Shown: positions 1-9,190, numbered from the stretch's first letter. The stretch: 64,000 bases of DNA from Arthrobacter sp. Soil782 (GCF_001428435.1 NZ_LMSO01000001.1:521486-585485), one strand, 5' to 3'. Translations and numbers: made by a program. The notes: generated from the sequence alone by a model not told the origin.

Positions 1-7
1 GCGCCCG

Positions 8-1024
8 CTACGCTGCCGGTGCTGCGGTGCTGGAGCGCACAATCATTTCGGTGTGGGCGGTGTGGTTGGAGCGGTCTCCCGACTCGGCGGGACCGGCGAA
101 GAGCTGCAGCATTCGTTGCACGGCACGGCTTCCCTGCAACGCCGGGTACTGCGCGATGGTGGTCAACCCGAAAACCTCGCCGAGGTCATGTCCGTCAATG
201 CCAATCACCGAGAGGGCATCCGGAACCCTGATTCCCAGTTCCCGTGCGGCAACAATGGCGCCGATCGCCATCTCATCCGAGGCGCAGAAGACGGCGGTGG
301 GACGGTTCCGGGGATACCCGAGCACCTGTTTGGCGCTGGCATATCCACCGGGAATCGTGAAGTCCGCATAGGCAAGCCATGAGGGAAGAATTTCCAGACC
401 GGCAGCTTCCATGGCTACCTCGTAGCCGCGGCGGCGGCCTTCCGAGATATTGAAGTCCCTGGCAGCGTCCTCAGGCCCGCCGATGTAGGCGATCCCGCGG
501 TGTCCCAGACTGATCAGGTGTTCGGTGGCCAACTGGGCAATGGCGAACTCGTTGACGCTGATGGTGTCAGCGCCGGGAAGGGGACCACCGATACCGACAA
601 TCGGCTTGCCCACCGCCAGCAGCTGTCCGAGCTCAGTGTCGGACAGCTGTAGGGAAACGGAGATGACGCCGTCGCAGCGTTGGCGCAGCAGGAACTCGGA
701 GAAGACGCGGTCCCGATGGCCTGCGCCGTCACTCACGTTGTAGAGCGTCAGGTCGTAGCCGGCGTCCAGAAGGGACGCCGCAACGCTGTCCACGATCTGG
801 GAGAAGTACCAGCGATTGACGGACGGAACGACGACACCGACATTGCGGTTCCTGCCCGAGGCGAGTGATGACGCCGAGAAGGACGGCACGAAGTCCAGCT
901 GCTTTGCAGCCTGAAGAACCTTCAGCCGTGCCCGCTCGGAGACCTGGCCGTTGCCGCTGAGGGCACGGGACACCGTGGCGGTTGAGACGCCGGCGAGCGC
1001 TGCAACATCCTTGATGCCAACCAC
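8..1024 (-). CDS. LacI-family transcriptional repressor
   Basis: Sugar-responsive repressor of about 338 residues. The N-terminus carries the LacI helix-turn-helix (DVAALAGVSTATVSRAL), followed by a periplasmic-binding-protein-like effector domain (VGVVVPSVNRWYF near the domain start, VIGIDGHDLG near the end). I chose the GTG at 1024 because a strong GGAGGG ribosome site lies 5 nt upstream and the protein then begins just before the HTH. An in-frame ATG at 1081 would overlap the end of the upstream alpha-glucosidase but has no visible ribosome site. It is the second gene of a minus-strand unit after that glucosidase. It is the obvious candidate to bind the two AAGCGCTTAC-type sites in the 2752-3023 divergent promoter region. 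The ligand is inferred to be a maltodextrin or another alpha-glucoside. Confidence 0.93.
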   Translation of the reverse strand: MVGIKDVAALAGVSTATVSRALSGNGQVSERARLKVLQAAKQLDFVPSFSASSLASGRNRNVGVVVPSVNRWYFSQIVDSVAASLLDAGYDLTLYNVSDGAGHRDRVFSEFLLRQRCDGVISVSLQLSDTELGQLLAVGKPIVGIGGPLPGADTISVNEFAIAQLATEHLISLGHRGIAYIGGPEDAARDFNISEGRRRGYEVAMEAAGLEILPSWLAYADFTIPGGYASAKQVLGYPRNRPTAVFCASDEMAIGAIVAARELGIRVPDALSVIGIDGHDLGEVFGLTTIAQYPALQGSRAVQRMLQLFAGPAESGDRSNHTAHTEMIVRSSTAAPAA

Positions 1025-1062
1025 AGAGCCCTCCCTCAGAGCAAAGGACGGGCGCGGTCCTC

Positions 1063-2751
1063 TTAGTTGAGTTTCAACCATACGCACCGGTTCGGCGCCA
1101 GGACGCCTTCTACACCGGCATCCGCGTGACTCGCTGCGATGACCGTGCCCGATGGTACGTAGGCAACCGATTCTCCCATGTTCATGATCACCATGACGTC
1201 ATTGTTGAGAAACGCGATGGTTTCCGTGCCGTCGTAATCCGCGGCCCAGCTCAACGAACCGGCACCGAGACGGAGCTGTTTGCGAAGTGCGAGCGCCGAA
1301 CGGTACAGGTTGAGGGTGGAATCTGGATCGGACTGCTGGACGTCGCGCGCCAGGGTGTACCAGTCTTCCGGCTGGGGCAGCCATCCGCCGCTGGTGGAGC
1401 CGAACCCGTAGTGCGGCTCGTCAGCCCGCCATGGCAGCGGAACCCGGCACCCGTCCCGGCCTACGCGTTCTCCGCCCGTGCGGATGAACGTCGGGTCCTG
1501 GCGCTGCTCGTCCGGAATCTCCAGGTGGTCCGGCAGCCCGAGTTCCTCACCCTGGTAGAGGTAGACGCCACCGGGGAGTGCCAGCATGGCCAACGACGCC
1601 GCCCGTGCACGGTCGAGCCCGACCTCCGGATTGTTTTCGCCTAACCGCGTAGCGTGCCGTGCGACATCGTGGTTGCTCAGGACCCAGGTGGTCGGCGCAT
1701 CCACGCTGTCGAACGCCTGCAATGAGTCAGTAATGATCCTGCGAAGTTCAGCGGCATTCCAGGGGTGGTTCAGGTAGGCGAAGTTGAAGGCCTGGTGCAT
1801 CTGGTCATGGCGGACCCAGTTCACCAGACGGGACAGCGGATCAATGCTGGCTTCCGCGCAGAGGATGCGGTCGCCGTCGTACTCTGCAAGAACTGACCGC
1901 CACCGGCGGTAGATGTCGTGAATCTCTTTCTGGCCAAACATCGGCGCGGCGTGGCCCGGGTATCCGTCCGAGGAGCAGCCGTCGGGGCGGCCGTGCCAAT
2001 CCGGGAGCCCCTCGGCCTTGACCAGTGCGTGCGCAACGTCAACGCGGAAACCGGTGACGTTGCGGTCCAGCCAGAACCGCAGGATCCGCTCGAACTCGGC
2101 GTGGACGGCAGGGTTATCCCAGTTGAAGTCCGGCTGCGAGGAGTCGAAGAGGTGGAGGTACCACTGGCCGGGCGTGCCGTCGTCGTTCAGTGTGCGTGTC
2201 CACGCGGACCCGCCGAAGTGGGACTGCCAGTTGTTCGGCGGGTTTGAGCCGTCCGGTCCGGTGCCATCCCGGAAAATGAACATGGCCCGTTCGTCCGAGC
2301 CCGGCCCGGCGGCAAGGGCAGCCTTGAAGAGCGGGTGCTCGCTGGAGCAGTGGTTGGGAACGAGGTCGACGATCACCTTGACGCCCAGCTCGGATGCGCG
2401 GGCAGTCAGCTTGTCGAAGTCGTCGAGCGTTCCGAACATCGGGTCGACGTCGCAGTAATCGGCGACGTCATAGCCGCCGTCGCGCTGTGGCGAGGTGTAG
2501 AACGGCGACATCCAGATCGCGTCGATGCTGAGGTCGGCCAACTGGTGCAGCTCGGCGGCGATCCCCGCGAGGTCCCCCTGGCCGTCACCGTTCAGGTCCC
2601 GGAAAGACCGCGGGTACACCTGATAGATCACAGACGAGCGCCACCAGGCGTCGTCGTCGTGAGCGGTGTGAAGGGGTTCGTGGAAGGTGGGCGCTACAGT
2701 CTGCGCGGACACAGCAGGGGTCAGGGAAACAGCGTTGGGCATGGGGAACAT
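1063..2751 (-). CDS. GH13 alpha-glucosidase (oligo-1,6-glucosidase / alpha-glucosidase type)
   Basis: Cytoplasmic glycoside hydrolase of family 13, about 562 residues, predicted to release glucose from short alpha-glucosides. The (beta/alpha)8 signature begins at SSVIYQVYPRSFRD. Catalytic residues are visible: nucleophile Asp238 (GFRVDVAH), acid/base Glu300 (CAEASID) and the NHD Asp362. I placed the start at the ATG at 2751; a second ATG at 2742 is equally possible. The reading frame stays open much further upstream, but through the operator region, so a longer start is unlikely. It is divergent from the binding-protein gene at 3024 and is followed after 38 bp by the LacI gene. It closely resembles the GH13 at 61805-63424, so the two look like paralogues. 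Confidence 0.93.
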   Translation of the reverse strand: MFPMPNAVSLTPAVSAQTVAPTFHEPLHTAHDDDAWWRSSVIYQVYPRSFRDLNGDGQGDLAGIAAELHQLADLSIDAIWMSPFYTSPQRDGGYDVADYCDVDPMFGTLDDFDKLTARASELGVKVIVDLVPNHCSSEHPLFKAALAAGPGSDERAMFIFRDGTGPDGSNPPNNWQSHFGGSAWTRTLNDDGTPGQWYLHLFDSSQPDFNWDNPAVHAEFERILRFWLDRNVTGFRVDVAHALVKAEGLPDWHGRPDGCSSDGYPGHAAPMFGQKEIHDIYRRWRSVLAEYDGDRILCAEASIDPLSRLVNWVRHDQMHQAFNFAYLNHPWNAAELRRIITDSLQAFDSVDAPTTWVLSNHDVARHATRLGENNPEVGLDRARAASLAMLALPGGVYLYQGEELGLPDHLEIPDEQRQDPTFIRTGGERVGRDGCRVPLPWRADEPHYGFGSTSGGWLPQPEDWYTLARDVQQSDPDSTLNLYRSALALRKQLRLGAGSLSWAADYDGTETIAFLNNDVMVIMNMGESVAYVPSGTVIAASHADAGVEGVLAPNRCVWLKLN

Positions 2752-2774
2752 GCTAACCCCGGTTGCTAAGAAAA

Positions 2775-2788
2775 TGGAAGCGCTTACA
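2775..2788. promoter_or_regulatory. LacI-type operator near the alpha-glucosidase start
   Basis: The sequence TGGAAGCGCTTACA has the central CG step and near-palindromic AAGCGCTT core typical of LacI/CcpA-type operators. It lies about 25 bp upstream of the glucosidase start on the minus strand. It shares AAGCGCTTAC with the second site at 2875-2887, which supports recognition by one repressor, most simply the LacI protein encoded at 8-1024. Confidence 0.7.
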
Positions 2789-2822
2789 GCTGTCGGGAAA
2801 TGGCCAACACCGCTGAAACTCG

Positions 2823-2839
2823 AGTTTTCCGCGGAAACT
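2823..2839. promoter_or_regulatory. Palindrome between the two LacI-type operators
   Basis: A perfect 12-bp palindrome, TTTCCGCGGAAA, sits between the two LacI-type operators in the divergent promoter region. It does not match the AAGCGCTT core, so it may be a site for a different regulator or the centre of a promoter element. Its function is unknown. Confidence 0.35.
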
Positions 2840-2859
2840 GGGCGATCGTAGCCGTGGTG

Positions 2860-2889
2860 TTGTGCAGACCGGCCGCAAGCGCTTACGAT
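2860..2889 (+). promoter_or_regulatory. Promoter of the maltodextrin importer with embedded LacI operator
   Basis: A -35 candidate TTGTGC (2860-2865) and a -10 candidate TACGAT (2884-2889) are separated by 18 bp. The LacI-type operator GCAAGCGCTTACG (2875-2887) overlaps the spacer and the -10 element. This is the expected geometry for direct repression of the transporter operon starting at 3024. Confidence 0.5.
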
Positions 2890-3023
2890 GTGTTGTGCCT
2901 CACTCGTTCCGTTTCGGATTCGACGTGTTCGGCGCAACCAAATCGGTCTTCCATTTACCACCGCGCCATGCAGCGCAAACCCTCAGTATCGGCTGCCTCG
3001 CGGCGCCACAGAAAGGTTCACCA

Positions 3024-4319
3024 ATGAAGGTGCAAACAACCAGACTCCTGAATCGCCGGACGCTGGCCACCGCGGCTTTGTCCGTCGCGATGTTGGCAGT
3101 CACCGCCTGCGGTGGCGGATCCACCGACACCGCCGCGGGAGAATCCGCAGCACCGACCGACCTCGCAGAAGGCGGCTCAACCACCCTGACCATGTGGGTC
3201 GATGCCGAGCGTGCTCCGGCCCTGGAGCAGATCGCTGCCGACTTCAAGGAAGACACCGGCATCTCGATCGATCTCGCTGTGAAGGACTTCGCAGCGGTAC
3301 GCGATGACTTCATCACCCAGGTGCCTACCGGCAACGGACCGGACCTGATTGTCGGCCCACATGACTGGATCGGCACCTTCGTTGAGAACGGCGTTGTTGC
3401 TCCCATCGAACTGGGAGACAAGGCTGGAGAGTTCCAGGAGTCCGCAATCCAGGCCATGTCCTACGAGGGCAGCCTGTACGGCGTGCCGTACGCAGTCGAG
3501 AACATCGCGCTGCTGCGCAACACCGACATGGTCTCCGAGGCTTCCGAAACCTTCGATCAGGTCATCGAGAAGGGCCAGGCAGCGGTTGACGCGGGCGAGG
3601 CCGAGTTCCCGTTCCTGGTTGGCCTCGATCCCAAGCAGGCGGATCCGTACCACATGTACCCGTTCCAGACCTCGATGGGCGTTCCTGTCTTCGCTCAGAA
3701 CGAGGACGGCAGCTACGATCCCTCGAAGCTGATGCTTGGTGAGCCCAACGGCGTTGAGTTCGCGAAAAAGCTTGTTGAGTGGGGCGACACCGGTTCCGGC
3801 GTCCTGAACTCCAACATCACAGGAGACATCGCCAAGGAGAAGTTCCTCGCCGGCGAGTCCCCTTACTACCTGACCGGCCCGTGGAACGTTCCTGCTGCAC
3901 AGGAGGCAGGTATCAACCTGGCCATCGATCCGCTGCCCACCGTGGGTGATGAACCCGCCCAGCCGTTCATCGGCGTCAACGGCTTCTTCATCTCCTCGCA
4001 GAGCTCCAATGCTCTCGCAGCCAATGAGTTTGCGGTGAACTACCTGACCTCCGAAGAGGCGCAGGACGCGATGTTCAGCGTCGGCGGCCGTCCCCCGGCA
4101 CTGACCGCGTCCTTCGACAAGGCAGCGTCAGATCCCGTAGTTGCCGCATTCGGTGAAATCGGCGCCAACGGCGTTCCGATGCCGGCGGTACCCGAGATGC
4201 AGGCAGTCTGGGCCGACTGGGGCGCAACTGAACTCGCGCTGATCAAGGGCGCCGTCAAGCCGGAAGAGGCCTGGCCGGCAATGGTGAAGAACATCGAGCA
4301 GAAGATCGCTGCCGGATAG
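3024..4319 (+). CDS. MalE-like maltodextrin/alpha-glucoside ABC transporter binding lipoprotein
   Basis: Extracytoplasmic solute-binding protein of 431 residues. The N-terminus is a lipoprotein signal peptide with an AVTAC lipobox. The mature part has the family 1 / MalE pattern (TLTMWVDAERAPALEQIAADF, GPDLIVGPHDWIG, LYGVPYAVENIALLRN). The ATG at 3024 is preceded by GAAAGG; the reading frame extends upstream, but only through the promoter region. It captures the sugar and delivers it to the permeases at 4466 and 6061. A strong hairpin lies between it and the first permease gene, a common arrangement that leaves more binding-protein mRNA. Maltodextrin is the best guess because permeases and hydrolases are of the MalF/MalG/GH13 type. 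Other alpha-glucosides are possible. Confidence 0.93.
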   Translation: MKVQTTRLLNRRTLATAALSVAMLAVTACGGGSTDTAAGESAAPTDLAEGGSTTLTMWVDAERAPALEQIAADFKEDTGISIDLAVKDFAAVRDDFITQVPTGNGPDLIVGPHDWIGTFVENGVVAPIELGDKAGEFQESAIQAMSYEGSLYGVPYAVENIALLRNTDMVSEASETFDQVIEKGQAAVDAGEAEFPFLVGLDPKQADPYHMYPFQTSMGVPVFAQNEDGSYDPSKLMLGEPNGVEFAKKLVEWGDTGSGVLNSNITGDIAKEKFLAGESPYYLTGPWNVPAAQEAGINLAIDPLPTVGDEPAQPFIGVNGFFISSQSSNALAANEFAVNYLTSEEAQDAMFSVGGRPPALTASFDKAASDPVVAAFGEIGANGVPMPAVPEMQAVWADWGATELALIKGAVKPEEAWPAMVKNIEQKIAAG

Positions 4320-4332
4320 TTCCACCCTTTGA

Positions 4333-4373
4333 AAGCCGTTGTGGGCCGGACAGACCCCGGCCCACAACGGCTT
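4333..4373 (+). terminator. Intra-operon hairpin after malE-like gene
   Basis: Two perfect 17-nt complementary arms (4333-4349 and 4357-4373) enclose a 7-nt loop, starting 13 bp after the binding-protein stop codon. No long T-run follows. It may act as a partial terminator or as a 3' mRNA stabiliser that raises binding-protein levels over the permeases. Confidence 0.7.
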
Positions 4374-4465
4374 CGCTTTACCTCCATACCTGCCTTACCT
4401 GACTCACTGCCTTTTACCTGCCCCGGCCCGCTTCGCCGAAGTGCCCTCAACGAAAGCTCCGCCGC

Positions 4466-6061
4466 ATGCCCACCACCACTGCCTCCCCCGCCGAGTCCAC
4501 GAAGCGGTCCCGGACCCTTCGCCCTTCAGATTCCGTTGCCGGTCTCCTCGCAAAGATCATTCTGCTGGGACTCGTTGACGCCTTTGCCGTCTATGTCCTG
4601 ATTGTCCTGTTTCTGCAGGAAAAGTGGATAGTGCTGGTGCTGGCCGCTGCGGTCACACTACTCATCAACTGGATCTACCTCCGGCGCGGCGGGCTGCCCG
4701 CCAAGTACCTGGCCCCGGGAATTTTCTTCCTCCTGCTCTTCCAGGTGTTCGTCATGATCTTCAGCGGCTACGTTGCGTTCACCAACTACGGTGACGGCCA
4801 CAACAGCACCAAGGAAGACGCCATCCTGTCCATCCAGCTGGCGGCGCAGCAGCGGGTACCGGACTCCCCCGCCTACCGGGTCACCATCGTTGAGCAGGGC
4901 GGCGAGTTGCACTTCCTCACCACCGATCCCGACGGCGACATCAGCATCGGCAGCACGGAAGAACCGCTCGAAGAAGTTTCCAACGCCGTCACCGACGGCA
5001 CCGGCAAGGCGACCGAACTCGAGGACTACCGCACCCTGCAGTTCGACGAGATCCTCGCGAACCAGTCCGAGATCCTTGCGCTGACCGTCCCGTTCTCTGA
5101 AGATCCCGACGACGGAACCCTGCGCACCAGCGACGGCTCCACTGCGTACGTGTTCAGCCCAACCCTCGTCTACGACGACGCGTCCGACACCTTCACCGAC
5201 ACTGAAACCGGAACGGTCTACTCAGACTCCGGCGAGGGAACCTTTGTCTCTGCGGACGGTCAGCAACTCAACACCGGCTGGAAGATCGACGTCGGCTTTG
5301 CGAACTTCGTCAAGGCATTCTCCAATGAGGACATCCGCGGACCCCTCCTGCAGGTGACCCTCTGGACGTTCACCTTTGCGCTGATCTCGGTGCTCTCCAC
5401 GTTTGCGCTCGGCCTGTTCCTGGCCAACGCTTTCAACCACCCGAACCTTCGCGGCAAGAAGATCTACCGCATCCTGATGATCCTGCCCTACGCGTTTCCC
5501 GCCTTCCTTGCCGGCCTCGTCTGGTCCGGTCTGCTCAATCCGGAATTCGGCTACGTCAACAACACGTTCTTCGGCGGCGCGAACATCCCGTGGCTCACGG
5601 ATCCATTGCTCGCGAAGTTCAGCGTGCTGCTGGTCAACTTGTGGCTCGGATTCCCCTACATGTTCCTGGTGTGCACCGGTGCGCTGCAGTCGCTGCCCGA
5701 GGACGTCAACGAAGCCGCACGGCTCGACGGCGCCAGCCCGTGGAAGCTCTTCACCTCCATCAAGCTCCCGCTCCTGCTGGTCTCGGTTGCTCCGCTGCTC
5801 ATTGCGAGCTTCGCGTTCAACTTCAACAACTTCAACGTGATCTACATGCTTACCGACGGCGGCCCGCGGCTTTCGGACACCACGGTCAACGTGGGCGCAA
5901 CGGACATCCTCATCACCATGGTTTACGAGGTTGCGTTCGGCAGCGGCGTGGGGCGTGACTACGGCCTCGCAAGCGCGCTGTCCATCATCATCTTCTTCAT
6001 CGTTGCCGTGATCTCCGTGATCAGCTTCCGGCAGACAAAGTCTCTCGAGGAGATCAACTAA
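4466..6061 (+). CDS. MalF-like ABC transporter permease
   Basis: Integral membrane permease of 531 residues. Hydrophobic helices occur at about residues 27-70 and 80-105, then a long polar region (about 110-275) resembles the large periplasmic P2 loop of MalF. A bundle of further helices follows. The EAA loop that contacts the ATPase is visible near residue 412 (NEAARLDGASPWKLF). No MalK-type ATPase gene is present in this window, so the importer probably uses a shared ATPase (MsiK/MalK type) encoded elsewhere, as is common in actinobacteria. Its stop overlaps the next start (TAATG). It pairs with the MalG-like permease. Confidence 0.93.
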   Translation: MPTTTASPAESTKRSRTLRPSDSVAGLLAKIILLGLVDAFAVYVLIVLFLQEKWIVLVLAAAVTLLINWIYLRRGGLPAKYLAPGIFFLLLFQVFVMIFSGYVAFTNYGDGHNSTKEDAILSIQLAAQQRVPDSPAYRVTIVEQGGELHFLTTDPDGDISIGSTEEPLEEVSNAVTDGTGKATELEDYRTLQFDEILANQSEILALTVPFSEDPDDGTLRTSDGSTAYVFSPTLVYDDASDTFTDTETGTVYSDSGEGTFVSADGQQLNTGWKIDVGFANFVKAFSNEDIRGPLLQVTLWTFTFALISVLSTFALGLFLANAFNHPNLRGKKIYRILMILPYAFPAFLAGLVWSGLLNPEFGYVNNTFFGGANIPWLTDPLLAKFSVLLVNLWLGFPYMFLVCTGALQSLPEDVNEAARLDGASPWKLFTSIKLPLLLVSVAPLLIASFAFNFNNFNVIYMLTDGGPRLSDTTVNVGATDILITMVYEVAFGSGVGRDYGLASALSIIIFFIVAVISVISFRQTKSLEEIN

Positions 6062-6996
6062 TGGCTACCGAAACCCCCACACCGCTCCTCGCTACGCCCA
6101 GTCACGGCACGACGACGCCGCCACCGGAACGCCGTAAACAATCCTTCGGTGCGTGGTTCCGTGACAAGGGGTGGCGGCACTTGGTCGCGGTCATCACCAC
6201 GGCGTTTGCGATCTTCCCGCTGCTGTACGTTCTGTCCGCTGCCCTTAACTCCACTGGCACCATGGCCGGTTCCAACGTACTCTTCAGCCGGATTGACTTC
6301 GGCAACTTCGAGGAACTGTTCAGCAATCCCAACCGCCCGTTCGGCAAGTGGTTCATGAACACGCTGGTGATCGGCGTTGTCACCTCGGCAGCAACGGTCT
6401 TCCTCGGGGCTTTGGCCGCCTATGCATTCAGCCGCATGCGGTTCAAGGGCCGAAGGGTCAGCCTGCTGTCCCTGCTGGTACTGCAGATGTTTCCGCAGCT
6501 GCTTGCCGTCGTCGCAATTTTCCTGCTGCTGAACTTCATCACCGATGTGGTGCCGTGGCTGGGACTGGGCAGCCAGCTAGGGCTGATCATGGTGTACCTC
6601 GGCGGTGCACTCGGTGTGAATACCTACCTGATGTACGGGTTCTTCAACACCATTCCGGCGTCCCTCGACGAGGCGGCGCGGATCGATGGCGCCAGCCACG
6701 TTCAGGTATTTTTCACGATCATCCTGCCGCTGGTGACGCCGATCCTGGCCGTCGTCGGGCTGTTGGCGTTTATCGGTCTTAGCAGTGAGTTTGTGATTGC
6801 CAGTGTGGTGCTCAATGACCCGGACAGCCAGACCCTCGCGGTAGGTCTCTACTCCTATGTGGGCCAGCAGCGTTCCGAGAACTGGGGAGTGTTCGCCGCC
6901 GGTGCTGTGCTGGCTGCCCTGCCGGTCATGGCGCTGTTCCTTTACCTGCAGAAGTACATCGTGAACGGGCTCGCGGCCGGATCGGTCAAGGGCTAA
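6061..6996 (+). CDS. MalG-like ABC transporter permease
   Basis: Integral membrane permease of 311 residues with about six helices, the partner of the MalF-like protein. The EAA motif lies near residue 203 (DEAARIDGASHVQVFFTIILP), matching the binding-protein-dependent inner-membrane component family. Its ATG overlaps the stop of the MalF-like gene by one base, indicating translational coupling. The C-terminus (NGLAAGSVKG) is the typical MalG ending. Only 6 bp separate it from the GH13 gene downstream, so import and intracellular hydrolysis are co-expressed. Confidence 0.94.
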   Translation: MATETPTPLLATPSHGTTTPPPERRKQSFGAWFRDKGWRHLVAVITTAFAIFPLLYVLSAALNSTGTMAGSNVLFSRIDFGNFEELFSNPNRPFGKWFMNTLVIGVVTSAATVFLGALAAYAFSRMRFKGRRVSLLSLLVLQMFPQLLAVVAIFLLLNFITDVVPWLGLGSQLGLIMVYLGGALGVNTYLMYGFFNTIPASLDEAARIDGASHVQVFFTIILPLVTPILAVVGLLAFIGLSSEFVIASVVLNDPDSQTLAVGLYSYVGQQRSENWGVFAAGAVLAALPVMALFLYLQKYIVNGLAAGSVKG

Positions 6997-7002
6997 GGAA
7001 CG

Positions 7003-8874
7003 ATGTTCCAGGTTCCGCATCACGACGGATCGGCGCTGTATGTGCCGCCCTCCCCCGCTCTTGGTGCTGCGGTGCCGGTCCGTCTTCGGGTACCGCGGGG
7101 ATACGGTTCGGTGGAGCGGGTGTTTGTCCGGTCGCTGCGTGATGCGGAGCCGCACTATGACGAGGCGGTCCCTCTCGGCACGGACGGTGCGTGGGACTGG
7201 TGGGAGGCCTCGGTTCTGCTGGTGAATCCTGTGACGCGGTACCGGTTTCTGCTGGAGGTTTCTGGTGCTGGCGATGCTTCCGAGGGCTCATCCTGGCACT
7301 GGCTGAACGCCGAGGGGTTCTTCACCCGGGATACGCCTGATGTGCACGACTTCCGGATGGTGACCCATGAGCCTGCACCTTCCTGGGCGCGGAGCGGCGT
7401 GATCTACCAGATCTTCCCGGACCGGTTCGGGCGTTCCACGTCGGCGGCATCCGAAGCCCCGGATTGGGCGGTTCCCTGCGAATGGGATGCTCCGGTTCAC
7501 CCAACCGGCCCCGATACGCCGCGCCAGTTCTACGGCGGCGACCTCGACGGGATTACGGAGCGGCTCGATCACATCGTCTCGCTCGGCGCCACGGTGGTGT
7601 ACCTGACGCCCTTCTTTCCGGCGCGTTCCAACCACCGGTACGACGCCTCGACGTTCGCCATGGTGGATCCGTTGCTCGGCGGCGATGAGGCGCTGATCCG
7701 GCTCGTTTCGGCGGCTCATGAGCGGGGCTTGAAGGTAATTGGTGATCTCACCACCAACCACACGGGAGCTGCGCACGAGTGGTTCCGGACGGCGTCGACA
7801 TCTCCTGCCTCTGAGGAGGCCGGCTTCTACTACTTTTCCGAGGACGGCTCCGAGTACGCGTCGTGGTTCGGTGTGCCGAGCCTGCCCAAGCTGAACTGGC
7901 TCTCCCCTGCGCTGCGGGAGCGGTTCGTCAGCGGACCGTCGTCCGTCGTCGCGCGGTTCCTGGAGGCTCCGTTCAATCTGGACGGGTGGCGGATCGATGT
8001 GGCGAATATGACCGGCCGCCATGGGGACGTGGACCTGAACCGTTCGGTGGCTTCTGCTGTGCGATCCACCATGCGGTCAGTCAATCCAGACACCCTGCTC
8101 CTTGCGGAATCGACCAATGACGCGGCACGGGATTTCGACGGCGGCACCTGGCACGGTGCCATGACCTACTCAAACTTCACGAGGCCGCTGTGGCAGTGGC
8201 TGGCCGGGTCCTCGGACGTGAACTTCTTCGGGACTCCCCTGCCCGGGCCCAACCGTATTCCGGCCGAGCAGTTCGTGGAGCTGCATGCAGTGTTTGCGGC
8301 GGCGTTTCCGTGGCAGGTCCGGACGCAGAACATGATCGCGCTGAACACGCATGACACTGCCCGTGCTTCGACCGTCATGGTTCCTGGTGGACAGCTGATC
8401 GGGCTGGGCATTCTGTTTTCAATGCCCGGGATTCCGACGCTCTTTGCCGGTGACGAGTTTGGCCTCGAAGGCGTCAACGGTGAGGATTCCCGGACGCCGA
8501 TGCCGTGGGACTCGCTCTCGACGGAACACCGGAACCTGTGCGACGCCGTTGCCCACCTTGGCAGGTTGCGTCGGGCGGTGCCGGCGTTGGTTGAGGGCGG
8601 GTTGCGGTGGGTGTATGCGCAGGGGGATGTGCTGGTGTACCTCCGTGAGCATGCGTCGGCGTCGGTGTTGGTGGTGGCTTCACGGTCTGGGTTTGACGAG
8701 GTTCAGCTTCCGTTGGACCTGATTGGTGTCCCTTTGGACGGTCAGCCTACAGAACTGTGGAGTACGGGCAGTATCTCGGCGGAGTGGGCTGCCGATTCGG
8801 TAGGTTTCAGCGGCGACGGGCTCGGGATTGGGCTGTGGCAGTTGCCGGGGGTCGGGTATGGTTTCAGCCCGTGA
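7003..8874 (+). CDS. GH13 neopullulanase / cyclomaltodextrinase-like enzyme
   Basis: GH13 enzyme of 623 residues, likely a cytoplasmic hydrolase of maltodextrins or cyclomaltodextrins. Residues 1-120 form a beta-rich N-terminal domain like the CBM34-type domain of neopullulanases. The catalytic barrel starts at SGVIYQIFPDRFGRS. Active-site residues are visible: Asp332 (GWRIDVANMTG), Glu369 (LAESTND) and Asp451 (NTHDTAR). There is no signal peptide. It ends the importer operon, 6 bp after the MalG-like gene. Its C-terminal end overlaps the convergent gene at 8864-9190 by 11 bp. The exact specificity (neopullulanase, maltogenic amylase or cyclomaltodextrinase) cannot be read from sequence alone. 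Confidence 0.9.
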   Translation: MFQVPHHDGSALYVPPSPALGAAVPVRLRVPRGYGSVERVFVRSLRDAEPHYDEAVPLGTDGAWDWWEASVLLVNPVTRYRFLLEVSGAGDASEGSSWHWLNAEGFFTRDTPDVHDFRMVTHEPAPSWARSGVIYQIFPDRFGRSTSAASEAPDWAVPCEWDAPVHPTGPDTPRQFYGGDLDGITERLDHIVSLGATVVYLTPFFPARSNHRYDASTFAMVDPLLGGDEALIRLVSAAHERGLKVIGDLTTNHTGAAHEWFRTASTSPASEEAGFYYFSEDGSEYASWFGVPSLPKLNWLSPALRERFVSGPSSVVARFLEAPFNLDGWRIDVANMTGRHGDVDLNRSVASAVRSTMRSVNPDTLLLAESTNDAARDFDGGTWHGAMTYSNFTRPLWQWLAGSSDVNFFGTPLPGPNRIPAEQFVELHAVFAAAFPWQVRTQNMIALNTHDTARASTVMVPGGQLIGLGILFSMPGIPTLFAGDEFGLEGVNGEDSRTPMPWDSLSTEHRNLCDAVAHLGRLRRAVPALVEGGLRWVYAQGDVLVYLREHASASVLVVASRSGFDEVQLPLDLIGVPLDGQPTELWSTGSISAEWAADSVGFSGDGLGIGLWQLPGVGYGFSP

Positions 8875-9190
8875 TTCCCAGTACTGCGAGCGCCACCGCT
8901 ATGGCAGCCAGCACAGCAACAACTACCACCACTCGTCGCGAACCGCGCAGTACTGTGAAGCACACCGCCGCTGGGAGAGCGATGCCGGCGACTGCACCTC
9001 CAATCAGCAGAGCTGAGTAGCCCGGACGCATTCCGGTATCCAGGGGAGAGCCCAGCTCTGATGATTCAACGTAGAGGGCGAGAACACAGCCAAGTGTGGC
9101 CAGTGCACCGGCGACAGCGAACGCGATACAGGCCCCCGCGACCAGCGGGGACGATCGCTGCTGACCAGGGCTACTTCGGGTAGACCTCAT
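8864..9190 (-). CDS. Small three-helix membrane protein, unknown function
   Basis: A 108-residue protein with three hydrophobic segments (about residues 15-42, 57-80 and 84-107) and a short polar N-terminus. I chose the ATG at 9190 because an AGGGTGA ribosome site lies just upstream; the frame continues upstream to 9325 without support. It converges on the end of the neopullulanase-like gene and overlaps it by 11 bp. I do not recognise the family. It could form a unit with the minus-strand genes upstream (9375-10834), but the 184-bp gap makes that uncertain. Confidence 0.6.
   Translation of the reverse strand: MRSTRSSPGQQRSSPLVAGACIAFAVAGALATLGCVLALYVESSELGSPLDTGMRPGYSALLIGGAVAGIALPAAVCFTVLRGSRRVVVVVAVLAAIAVALAVLGITG

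Noticed and set aside
2752-2961. N-terminal extension of the first alpha-glucosidase to 2961
   Set aside because: It would place coding sequence through both operators and the palindrome, and the extra residues do not match GH13 N-termini.
4128-4450. Minus-strand frames opposite the malE-like gene end
   Set aside because: They are shadows of the binding-protein gene and the hairpin region.
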